A stretch of DNA of 64,000 nt from Arthrobacter sp. 9AX (GTDB lineage: Bacteria > Actinomycetota > Actinomycetes > Actinomycetales > Micrococcaceae): contig NZ_LR733293.1 of assembly GCF_902506095.1 (NCBI RefSeq), forward strand, positions 893,502 to 957,501, read 5' to 3'. The notes beneath the pieces are model-generated. The model saw only the letters and a program-made list of their open reading frames with translations, did no database searches and was not told where the DNA came from. Each line of letters starts with the position of its first letter. Within the stretch, counting starts at the first letter, position 1. This document shows positions 17,424 through 24,647 of the stretch, piece after piece. A program made the position numbers and the translations under genes.

Positions 17424-18638
17424 TCAGTCGGGCGTTGGCTGGAAAAGCTGAGGTTGCTCGACTCCGGCAGGAAAGTGGCAATCCAGGAAAGTCAGGTTCT
17501 TGGCGACCAGCGCTTCACTCTGCCCTGACAGGCCGACATTCTGGAAGACATCGGAGGTAAAGGTGCAGCGAGAAAACTTCAGATGGCCGCCTTCAGCGCC
17601 CACCCATGCCACGAGCGACCCAGATTGAAACTTACAATCGGTAAAAGAGACGTCAGCGCCAGCGGTGAAAATCGTAATTCTACCGCCGTCCAAAATTGCA
17701 CTATAGAAGTGAATTGATTTGGGAGTATCCGAGTCGTCCTGCCCGCTTCCCATCCAGAGCGACCCTGTTTCTACAACTTCCACATCCGTCAGAACTAGCG
17801 ACCCCCCAAATTTGCCGATAATTTGCATATCGCCGCCAATGTGAGCCCCGGCAATAGCCCTGTGCGAAGCTACCCGCGTTTGCCAAATTTGCAACTTACC
17901 GGCCTCGCTCAGATGCAAATCCCGGAAAACGGGAGATTCCCCACCGTTCGTGAGCTTGATTGTCGACCCGCCCCAGTACTTCGTGCCACCGTCAGGGCCC
18001 TTCAGCCTATCCAGGATTGTCTGCGAAATGGCTTCGGAAATTTCCTTCCGGACTTCCTCGGCATCTTGCGATTGGTTTGAGCGGTAATAAACGCAAAGGA
18101 GATTGATGCAAACCTGTCGTTCATCGGGGAACCCGGCGTCGGCCCAGTCGTCGGCCAAGGCTGCCAGGCTGTAAATCCCTGCTAGCCGGACGGCTAAATG
18201 CTCAGAGCCCAATTGTTCCGCGACTTTCGTGTATCTCTCCCGCAGATTCGAAGATATCGCGTCGCGTCGCCGGTCCTGGTCTAGCGCGTGCTGCCGATTT
18301 GCCACGTCCAATGCGTCGGCCGCCGTCTGTTGCGCCTTTGCGGCGGTAAGTTGAGCGTCGGCGGCTACGCGTTGGGTTTGTTCGGCCGTCAGCTGGCGAC
18401 GGTAGGAGAGAAACAGGGTCACGCCGACGCCTAAGGCCGCCGCTGTTGTAACGGCGTTGCGTAGGATTTCAAACCATTTGTCCTGAGTAAGGCGGGGATC
18501 ATGGCTGAGCGGGGACAGGTTGGCTGTCTCGTATGCCGCGAAGGCCCAGATCAGAGCCGTCAAGGCAGTGACGGAAACAACTACACCCAGCACGATAAGT
18601 TTCCAGAGTTTCATGGGTGGGCGTTCAGGCTTAGGCAT
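17424..18638 (-). CDS. Two-helix membrane protein with beta-helix-like C terminus, element cargo
   Basis: A 404-residue protein of unknown function. Two membrane segments lie near residues 10-33 and 58-78, with a short outside loop between, followed by a Gln/Ala-rich coiled coil (about 80-125) and the segment ERYTKVAEQLGSEHLAVRLAGIYSL, here quoted as EQLGSEHLAVRLAGIYSLA, which is shared by many actinobacterial membrane proteins with pentapeptide-type tails. From about 220 on the chain has regular short beta strands with turns (MQIIGKFGGSLVLTDVEVVE, FTDCKFQSGSLVAWVG, FSRCTFTSDVF), suggesting a right-handed beta helix. Lower GC than the flanks. Preceded by a -10 box 7 nt before the ATG. Position at the attL edge marks it as cargo, perhaps protective against other phages (speculative). 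Confidence 0.75.
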   Translation of the reverse strand: MPKPERPPMKLWKLIVLGVVVSVTALTALIWAFAAYETANLSPLSHDPRLTQDKWFEILRNAVTTAAALGVGVTLFLSYRRQLTAEQTQRVAADAQLTAAKAQQTAADALDVANRQHALDQDRRRDAISSNLRERYTKVAEQLGSEHLAVRLAGIYSLAALADDWADAGFPDERQVCINLLCVYYRSNQSQDAEEVRKEISEAISQTILDRLKGPDGGTKYWGGSTIKLTNGGESPVFRDLHLSEAGKLQIWQTRVASHRAIAGAHIGGDMQIIGKFGGSLVLTDVEVVETGSLWMGSGQDDSDTPKSIHFYSAILDGGRITIFTAGADVSFTDCKFQSGSLVAWVGAEGGHLKFSRCTFTSDVFQNVGLSGQSEALVAKNLTFLDCHFPAGVEQPQLFQPTPD

Positions 18639-18645
18639 GGCGCTC

Positions 18646-18651
18646 AGTCTA
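18646..18651 (-). promoter_or_regulatory. -10 box for leaderless transcription of the cargo gene
   Basis: TAGACT on the minus strand, exactly 7 nt upstream of the ATG at 18638 and downstream of a strong terminator. This suggests that the cargo gene is transcribed separately from the capsid operon. Confidence 0.5.
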
Positions 18652-18667
18652 TGGGTTGCCCCAAAAG

Positions 18668-18710
18668 AGGTAGGGCCCGGAAGGCTTAAAAATGCTTCCG
18701 GGCCCTACCT
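18668..18710 (-). terminator. Terminator of the capsid operon
   Basis: A perfect 16-bp stem (18668-18683 with 18695-18710), 11-nt loop, followed on the minus strand by CTCTTTTGG. It lies between the capsid gene and the cargo gene. Confidence 0.85.
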
Positions 18711-18821
18711 GTTATTGTCCTGGCGCTGGCCGCCCTACCGCTGCGACCATCGTTCCCTTGTCCGGCTAGAAAGGGAACCCAAGGGAACCGACCGGGGGTG
18801 ACGTTGACGCCAGGACAAAAA

Positions 18822-20033
18822 CTATGCGGTCAGATCAACGACACGCAGCGTCTTCAGCGACGTGATTTCCAGACCGACGCGGACTTCTGCGCGGAAGACT
18901 GCCTGGTTACGGCGGAACAGGTCGACCGTTTCCGGCGCGGCTTCCGTGCCCGTGTTCGCGTGGTACGGGTTCCACGCCAGCTGCAGGCTGTTGCGGTACA
19001 GCAGCGTAATCGTCGTCAAATCGCCCACCACAGCCTGCCCGGCCGGGATACCCGGCACCAGCGTCACGGGGACGTTCCACAGGGTGCGGGCGACCGCCTG
19101 GCCGGGTGCCTGCGGGAGCAGGAAACGCCCCTCACCGTCCAGCATGGTTTCGATTTCTTCCCAGTCGGCCGGGTTCAGCACGATGCCCGTTGCGGCGACT
19201 CCGGCCGTTTCGAGTTGGCCCAGTGCCCGGCGAATGCTCAGCAGTTTGTTGGTGGTGAACGCAGTCTGTGCAATGCCGGTCGTCGTCAGGATGCCCGACA
19301 CCGGGTTGCCGTTCTCAGACGTGCCGCCGTTCAGGATGAAGTCAGAAACTGCACTGTCCACGCCGTAGGACATTTCAACGGCGAGGAAGTTTTCGAGTCC
19401 GGCGTAATCGGCCAGCCACTGCAGCTGCACGGGCTCCGAAACGTGCGCGATGGTAGCAATTTCCCACGTCACCGGTTCAAGCTCGTATACCGATTCCGGC
19501 TTCAAAGCCCCGTTCACGACAGTATCGGCGTTGTTGGTTCGCACGGTCTGCCGCAGGTAGCTGCCCGACGGTGTCTCAACAGGAAGGCTGCCAACGGCCG
19601 AGAGCAGGTGATGCGCCGCGCCGGGGTCGTGAATGATCGTTTCCCCGTTGAGGAACGGGGCAGTTACCGCACCGGTAGGGACAAGGGCCTTCTTCAGCGC
19701 AGGGCCGCCCACGAGCGGCGCGGCCTGCTCCAAAGCCTTCAGCATGCCACCAGCGAACTTGGCCGCCTTCGCCGCCTGCCCCGACCGGCCAAGACCACCC
19801 ACGGAGTTGTCCGCGCCGGGCCCGCCCACAGTGCTGCCGATGCCCTGCATCCCGTCCAGCGCGGACTTCGCAGCGTCCTGGGAAGCAATGACGGCCTGCA
19901 CGGCCTTGCGTTCCTTCACAAGCTCGGTAGCCCTGGCCGCGCCGGCCTCGCTAAGTGTCCCGGCTTCGGCCTTCGCAATGATATCGTCGGCTTCGCGGTT
20001 GAGTGTCGCCAGCTGCTCGCGTGGTGTTGGCAT
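18822..20033 (-). CDS. HK97-type phage major capsid protein
   Basis: A 403-residue protein with the HK97 capsid pattern. Residues 1-100 form a charged, helical N-terminal arm (ATELVKERKAVQAVIAS) like the scaffolding delta domain. The core follows, with VTWEIATIAHVSEPVQLQWL, DFILNGGTSENGNPVSGI, GIVLNPADWEEI, GRFLLPQ and the closing VDLFRRNQAVFRAEVRVGLE. The ATG at 20033 is chosen over an in-frame ATG at 20081 because GGAGGA lies 7 nt upstream. No prohead protease, portal or terminase gene accompanies it. In phage satellites a private capsid gene either redirects or replaces helper capsids; which applies here is open. Confidence 0.88.
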   Translation of the reverse strand: MPTPREQLATLNREADDIIAKAEAGTLSEAGAARATELVKERKAVQAVIASQDAAKSALDGMQGIGSTVGGPGADNSVGGLGRSGQAAKAAKFAGGMLKALEQAAPLVGGPALKKALVPTGAVTAPFLNGETIIHDPGAAHHLLSAVGSLPVETPSGSYLRQTVRTNNADTVVNGALKPESVYELEPVTWEIATIAHVSEPVQLQWLADYAGLENFLAVEMSYGVDSAVSDFILNGGTSENGNPVSGILTTTGIAQTAFTTNKLLSIRRALGQLETAGVAATGIVLNPADWEEIETMLDGEGRFLLPQAPGQAVARTLWNVPVTLVPGIPAGQAVVGDLTTITLLYRNSLQLAWNPYHANTGTEAAPETVDLFRRNQAVFRAEVRVGLEITSLKTLRVVDLTA

Positions 20034-20337
20034 TTTGGTTCCTCCAAGGGATTCGAACGGTGCGGTGATGTCTGATTCCACGATGGCGGGGAATCAGGCG
20101 AAATGTGGCAAAAATTGGTGCCCACTTGAGCAGCATGCTCAGACAAACAAGGGCATGCAGTCAAAATAGGCAGTTGCAAGGGGTATCTGGGATATCGACC
20201 GCCCAGCCAAGGGGCCCCCTATGCCGGTAGCTCGCACACAAAACGGAGCTACCGGCGCGGGCAGGATCGGGCAGGGGCCAGCGATCCGGACGCCCCTACC
20301 CCTGGGGCCCGTTGCTTTCCGGTCGGCCCTGCCCCGG
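20034..20337. other. Leader region between WhiB-like and capsid genes
   Basis: About 300 bp without a convincing gene. It contains the ribosome binding site of the capsid gene, a perfect 11-bp inverted repeat at 20223-20256, and GC-rich low-complexity sequence. Confidence 0.5.
20223..20256. other. Perfect 11-bp inverted repeat
   Basis: GCCGGTAGCTC (20223-20233) pairs with 20246-20256 across a 12-nt loop. No T-run follows on either strand, so it may be an operator or an RNA hairpin in the capsid leader rather than a terminator. Confidence 0.5.
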
Positions 20338-20619
20338 TCAGGCCGCGCGGCGGCGGCGGCGGCGTTCGCGTTTGCGGTCTGCTGGTGTGGTGCCGCCCCA
20401 TACGCCGTGTGTGGTGTTCGCGGCTGTTGCGTAGTTTCTGCAGGCTGTGAGCCAGCTGCAGGCGTTGCATAGGGCTGCTGCGCGGCGTTGTTCTTTGGGG
20501 TTGTCTGAGAACCATTCGGTGCCGCCTGTGCAGGGAAGTGTCGCGTCGCTGCTGGTTCGGAGCAGTTCGCGGAATTCTGGCAGGTCGGCGTCGTCGTCGC
20601 GTGTGGTGTCGCGGCTCAT
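20338..20619 (-). CDS. WhiB-like Fe-S transcription factor of the element
   Basis: A 93-residue Wbl protein. Four cysteines at 30, 51, 54 and 60 give the WhiB C-x20-C-x2-C-x5-C cluster-binding pattern, followed by GVWGGTTPADRKRERRRR, the family's Gly/Trp turn and basic tail. Wbl proteins bind a [4Fe-4S] cluster and act with the principal sigma factor. Phage-borne members (for example in mycobacteriophage TM4) interfere with host Wbl proteins. The start overlaps the upstream gene stop by 4 bp, and the gene precedes the capsid gene, so it may control late expression. Confidence 0.9.
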   Translation of the reverse strand: MSRDTTRDDDADLPEFRELLRTSSDATLPCTGGTEWFSDNPKEQRRAAALCNACSWLTACRNYATAANTTHGVWGGTTPADRKRERRRRRRAA

Positions 20620-20984
20620 GGCTGGCTGCCTGCGGGGACGTGGACGGCGTGCAGCAGCGGGTTGTAGAAGTTGGTGTCTACGCTGATGTGGCTGAGCAGC
20701 GCGGCGGCGGCGAACTCGCCGACAGTGACGTAGAGGCCGGTCTGGCGTTGCATCTCGTGTTTCCAGCTGTACGCGGAGCGTGGACGGGATTGATATCGGG
20801 TTGCGGGTGCCAGGTTCGCTTCGATCCAGTGGAGGGCGGCGTGGATGCGGACGCGGGCCGGGGGTGTAAGTAGTTCGGCGCGGGCGGCGTCACTGATTTG
20901 CTTGCCTGGGGGGTTGCCGTATCCGAGGCGGTGCAGGTGCGGGTGTTCGTTCAGTAGGGCCTGGACCTTGCGGACGTCGATCAT
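20616..20984 (-). CDS. Small element protein of unknown function
   Basis: A 122-residue soluble protein without a recognised catalytic motif. The central part WIEANLAPATRYQSRPRSAYSWKHEMQRQTG, noted here as SAYSWKHEMQRQTGLYVTVG, is amphipathic, and the tail contains NPLLHAVH. It lies directly downstream of the putative origin and is coupled by a 4-bp overlap to the WhiB-like gene. Similar small proteins accompany primase genes in actinobacterial mobile elements as far as I recall, but no function can be given. An accessory replication or regulatory role is possible. Confidence 0.7.
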   Translation of the reverse strand: MIDVRKVQALLNEHPHLHRLGYGNPPGKQISDAARAELLTPPARVRIHAALHWIEANLAPATRYQSRPRSAYSWKHEMQRQTGLYVTVGEFAAAALLSHISVDTNFYNPLLHAVHVPAGSQP

Positions 20985-21064
20985 GTTTCTGTCGCTTTCG
21001 CTGTGTGGTGCTGTTGGTTGCGGGAGCGCCAGGTTTTCTTGGGTGGGGTGGGTGGTTTTTAGCT

Positions 21065-21155
21065 GCTGGACAGGGTGGACAGGGTCACTCCAATAACCTC
21101 CTATATGAGTAGCTTTATAGGGTTCATCAGACCTACCCTGTCCACCCTGTCCAGC
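21065..21155. other. Putative replication origin with inverted iterons
   Basis: Two perfectly complementary 21-bp arms (21065-21085 and 21135-21155). Each arm holds GGACAGGGT twice in tandem, giving four iterons in an inverted arrangement around a 49-bp centre of roughly 60 percent A+T, which itself contains CTATA...TATAG. It lies 20 bp after the primase/helicase gene. The plan (iteron sets flanking an AT-rich core, just 3' of the initiator gene) is that of SaPI origins. A bidirectional terminator is a less likely reading, since no T-run follows. Confidence 0.65.
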
Positions 21156-21174
21156 CTTGATTTTCCGGGGTTTT

Positions 21175-23670
21175 TCATCGGCTGAACCTGATGCCTTCCC
21201 ACACGGTTTCCTTCCCCTGCAGGGCAGTCGGCGATAGCGGGTAGAGCCGTGACAGGTTCCCCGGGTTGTTGACTCTGCGCTTCCCTGCTGAGTGCTGTTT
21301 CATGGCTGGTTGGTTCTCTAAGCGGGCTGTGAATGTCGGGGCAGACCATTCCCTGTGGTTCTGCCCTTTCAGCCATTGGTTGAAGCCTTCGAGTAGGTCG
21401 GCGCTGAGGATTGCCGACGTGGAGTCGAATTCGACATGCTCCCGCATGTAGGACCAAACCACGTCAGAATCGGCGCGCCAGGCGTCGGTGTCGGCTTCGA
21501 CGTCCTGCGGCAGCGGCGGCATGACCCGGTGATTCTCGTACCATGTCAGCGCCCCTTCGACGATCCAGGCCAGCACGGCTTCGCGGGCCTGCTGGTTTCG
21601 CACGAGCCTGTCACGCAGTCCTTGGTCGCCTTCCCGGTGGTGGGCTTCTGTGGGTATCTGCCCTGGCTTCAGGAACTGATATGGGAAGGTGACTAGGGCG
21701 AGACGTCGCCAGGTGCCGTGGTCGGTTTCGTCGACGCGTGGCTTGTAATTCGAGGTCAGGAATAGGCTGTGTGTTGCTCGCCAGGTGATGGAGTCCTGCC
21801 GGATGCGCCGCGCCGTCATGGTCGGCGTGCCTACGGTGTCCTTCAGGCGCTTCACGTTTAGGTGCCGGGCTTCGGGTGTTTCTTCGATCAGTGCGAGGCG
21901 GGCTCCCTGCAGGGTGGTTAGTTCGGTCGGGTGGTCGCTGGGGTTTGCCAGTAGAACCCGTTCGGGGACGGGCACGGCGTGCGCGCCGAGGGCATGCAGC
22001 ACGGCGGACACGATGGTGGATTTTCCGTTTTCGCCGCCGCCTGTGAGTACTGGCATGATGTCGTCCGGTGCTGGGTGTCCGGTTGCTGCCTGTCCGAAGC
22101 GCACTTGAAGCCAGTATTTCACCGGGTCGGGCAGGGCTGTCAGGGCCTTGTCCCAGTCGGCATGCCTTGCCCCGGGGGTGTAGTTCGTGGTTGTGGCCTT
22201 GGTGAACAGGTAGTGCGGGGAATGCTCGACCAGCTGCCCGCTGGCCAGGTCTACTACGCCGTTGCCGACGTTCAGCAGGTCGTAGTGCTGGTCAAAGGAT
22301 GCGCCGTCGACTTCAAGGATTCCTTTCACGAGCCCGGTTACGGCGCGAATTTTTCCGGCTGTCAGGAGTGATGCCAGTTTCTTCGCGCGGTCGTAGCCTG
22401 CTCCGTCGCTAATTTCCTGGTTGTAGAGTGCCCGGAATTGCTGGCGGACGATCTCGGTGATGGCTGCGTCGGTCACGGCTTTCCAGACGCCGTTTTTGTA
22501 GGTGAGCCAGCCGAGGCCGCCAGCCCAGCAGGTCGTGGCGCGCAGCTGGTCCGCCGTCCATTGTGCCAAGGGGGAATCGTCTAGGGGCTTGTCACCTTGG
22601 GCGGAAGCCGCTGTGTGGCGTTCTGCCGCGTTAGAGGTGTCGGTGGGAGTGGTTGTCCCGGCGGCTGCCCGCGCGGGCCGTGGCCGGGGTTCGCCGTATC
22701 CCTTGTCTCGTAATGCTGAGGCTGCGGCCGAGTGGTCGCCGTTGTGGTGCAGGAGGGCGTAGGCATGAAATTTTGTGACGGGTTCTTCGGCGGGGAATGG
22801 GGTGGAGGTGCTGAACACGAATAGGCGGTCCCGGCCTTTGTCCCTGCCGGTGGTGGCGGACTCGCCGTCCGTTTTGCCGGGGCGCCGCCAGTAGCTGGCT
22901 CCGCTGGCGTCTTTGCGGAGGTGTGCCCATCCGGCTGGGGAGAGTATGTCTTCCCAGCTTGTTTTCGCTTCGTAGTCGTCGCCGGGTGTTATACCGTCGT
23001 GGGCTCCGGATTGTGTGGGACCGGTGAAGATTCCGGCCGGTTGGGGGTGGGGGCTGGTTGCGGTGTCTTGCACGCCGAGGCTGCCGAACAGGGCGCAAAG
23101 CTGCGCGTATTCGTCAGTGGTGATTTGGGCCGCCGTGCTGGGGCCGCCAGCGATTCTGGCCCAGCGCTTCCCGTCCTCGCGCCTGGACGGGGCTATGACG
23201 ACATAGCCGCCGAATCCGCGTGTCTCGCTGATCACGAATCCTTGGGCGTCTTTGGCTAGTTTCGTGTTGCCTGGCACTTCTCCGTCGATGCGGACGTGCC
23301 AGTGGTAGCCGCCAGATGGGGAGGACTCGAACCAGCCTTTTGTGATTCGCTGCCAAAGTTCGGCTATGCCGGACGCCATTGCAATTTCTGCCAGCACGGG
23401 CATTTGGTTCTTCGCCCGTCCTTCTAGCTCAAACATCAGATGCCCACCGGGGCCCGTAAGTGCCGCTATCTGGTGCGACGTTCCGGGGCTCCACCATGCG
23501 TCTTGCTGTGCGGGAGTGGCCGGGCGGCTCTGCAGTCCTTTCCATGAGGGAAGCGCCGGGCTTTTGTCGGGCTTCACGGGGAGGGCGGTAAAGCCTGCGT
23601 CAGCTAGTTCGCGGGCGGCTTCCCTGCGCGCGTCAAGTTCCTCGCCGCCTGGCGTTGGTACGGGTGTCAT
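21175..23670 (-). CDS. Prim-Pol/SF3 helicase replication initiator
   Basis: An 831-residue fusion. Residues 15-200 are a bifunctional primase-polymerase (AEP) domain: HLMFELEG at about 78-84 in the place of the usual metal-binding D-x-D, SSPSGGYHWHVR at 117-127, and ETRGFGGYVVIAPS at 149-162. Residues 380-500 match the D5-type linker domain. An SF3 helicase follows, with Walker A GGGENGKST at 544-552, Walker B RLALIEETPE near 591-600, sensor HSLFLTSN near 634 and WRRLALV near 654. Such proteins recognise an origin, unwind and prime it. The ATG has AAAGG 5 nt upstream. Co-transcribed with the AlpA-like gene. Confidence 0.92.
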   Translation of the reverse strand: MTPVPTPGGEELDARREAARELADAGFTALPVKPDKSPALPSWKGLQSRPATPAQQDAWWSPGTSHQIAALTGPGGHLMFELEGRAKNQMPVLAEIAMASGIAELWQRITKGWFESSPSGGYHWHVRIDGEVPGNTKLAKDAQGFVISETRGFGGYVVIAPSRREDGKRWARIAGGPSTAAQITTDEYAQLCALFGSLGVQDTATSPHPQPAGIFTGPTQSGAHDGITPGDDYEAKTSWEDILSPAGWAHLRKDASGASYWRRPGKTDGESATTGRDKGRDRLFVFSTSTPFPAEEPVTKFHAYALLHHNGDHSAAASALRDKGYGEPRPRPARAAAGTTTPTDTSNAAERHTAASAQGDKPLDDSPLAQWTADQLRATTCWAGGLGWLTYKNGVWKAVTDAAITEIVRQQFRALYNQEISDGAGYDRAKKLASLLTAGKIRAVTGLVKGILEVDGASFDQHYDLLNVGNGVVDLASGQLVEHSPHYLFTKATTTNYTPGARHADWDKALTALPDPVKYWLQVRFGQAATGHPAPDDIMPVLTGGGENGKSTIVSAVLHALGAHAVPVPERVLLANPSDHPTELTTLQGARLALIEETPEARHLNVKRLKDTVGTPTMTARRIRQDSITWRATHSLFLTSNYKPRVDETDHGTWRRLALVTFPYQFLKPGQIPTEAHHREGDQGLRDRLVRNQQAREAVLAWIVEGALTWYENHRVMPPLPQDVEADTDAWRADSDVVWSYMREHVEFDSTSAILSADLLEGFNQWLKGQNHREWSAPTFTARLENQPAMKQHSAGKRRVNNPGNLSRLYPLSPTALQGKETVWEGIRFSR

Positions 23671-23707
23671 TTCGGCCTTTCAGCAAGTTGGAAGGTGGGG
23701 CGGCGGG

Positions 23708-23914
23708 TTACGCGGAAAGTGCGGGTTCTTCGCCTGTGCGCTGCACTGTGTTGGCGTCCAGCCAGCCGTCGACGTCGGTTTGCCGGTAGCGGACTCCGCG
23801 TCCGACCTTGACGAACCTCGGGCCGATTCCTTGGTAGCGCCACTGCGCCAGGGAAGCGGGCGTTTTGTCGAGCATCCGGCCGAGTTCTGCGGGGGTAAGG
23901 AGTTTGGTTTCCAT
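23708..23914 (-). CDS. AlpA/excisionase-like helix-turn-helix protein
   Basis: A 68-residue MerR-fold DNA-binding protein. The pattern LTPAELGRMLDKTPASLAQW followed by YQGIGPRFVKVGRGVRYRQ and VDGWLDA is the HTH_17/AlpA family. Such proteins act as excisionases or as activators of the integrase and replication genes in mobile elements. The ATG has AAGGG 7 nt upstream. First gene of the replication operon, 37 bp ahead of the primase gene, directly behind the repressor-controlled promoter. Confidence 0.88.
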   Translation of the reverse strand: METKLLTPAELGRMLDKTPASLAQWRYQGIGPRFVKVGRGVRYRQTDVDGWLDANTVQRTGEEPALSA

Positions 23915-23933
23915 GACGGGACCCTTCGTTCGC

Positions 23934-24016
23934 TTGAAGTAGTCGACTTTTCGACTACTTCAAATAACATCATGGTAATTCGCGGGGTGTCAAGTAGTCG
24001 AGTATTCGGTTAGTCT
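23934..24016. promoter_or_regulatory. Divergent promoters and operators of the element's genetic switch
   Basis: A perfect 13-bp inverted repeat TTGAAGTAGTCGA / TCGACTACTTCAA (23934-23946 and 23951-23963) with a 4-bp spacer, and a third half-site at 23990-24002. Leftward promoter: TTGACA (23988-23993, minus strand) and TGTTAT (23964-23969), spacer 18; the palindrome starts right behind its -10. Rightward promoter: TGTCAA at the same 23988-23993 and TAGTCT (24011-24016), spacer 17, with the half-site between its elements. Binding by the XRE protein would block both. Confidence 0.7.
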
Positions 24017-24023
24017 GGATAGC

Positions 24024-24647
24024 GTGAACACTCAAATGAGCTTGGCCGCCGTTATTGGGATGAACGCGCGGAAGATCAGGACGAACAACGGCGTGACCTT
24101 GGAAGCGCTGGCAGCGGAAGCGCGGAATTTGGGGCTGAAGTGGTCCACGGCCCGCGTCGTAGACCTGGAACGCGGAAAGCTCAATCCCACCTTGCCGATG
24201 CTTATCGCCCTAGCTCTCGCACTAGGACGCACGACGCGGGGCGACGTCCGCCTGCCCGACCTGGTGGGATATGACGGGCCCGTTGAAGTTACAGACAAGG
24301 TAACGGCTCCGGGCAGCGACTTGAAAAGCGCTCTGAACGGCGAGCCCGTACGGCTGTGGGGGAGGACTCTGGCCGCTGTCGCAAAGACAGCTGAGCAGTA
24401 CCCCGCCAGCTGGACCTTTCAAGACGCCCTGGCGCACGAGTCGTACGGGCTCGGGGACGAGCGGGCCGCGCGGAAATTGGGCTGGGACAAAGAAAAAATG
24501 ATCACCAAATCCCTGCAGCTGTGGGGTCGCAGCCTGTCAACGGAACGCGACGCGAGGGCCGGGGAGAACTCAACCGCCCAAGGGCGCGGGCAAATCAGCA
24601 GAACACTTATCACCGAACTGCGGGCAGCCGACAATGGCGACGATTGA
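24024..24647 (+). CDS. XRE-family repressor of the element
   Basis: A 207-residue protein with an N-terminal Cro/CI-type helix-turn-helix: MNARKIRTNNGVTLEALAAE, then WSTARVVDLERGKLNPTLPM, residues about 12-65. The C-terminal two thirds has no recognised domain. The GTG at 24024 is 7 nt behind a TAGTCT -10 box, so the message is probably leaderless. A repeated palindrome lies in the divergent promoter region just upstream. Function inferred: maintains the integrated state by repressing the replication operon and its own gene. The 3' end overlaps the integrase gene by 14 bp. Confidence 0.88.
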   Translation: MNTQMSLAAVIGMNARKIRTNNGVTLEALAAEARNLGLKWSTARVVDLERGKLNPTLPMLIALALALGRTTRGDVRLPDLVGYDGPVEVTDKVTAPGSDLKSALNGEPVRLWGRTLAAVAKTAEQYPASWTFQDALAHESYGLGDERAARKLGWDKEKMITKSLQLWGRSLSTERDARAGENSTAQGRGQISRTLITELRAADNGDD

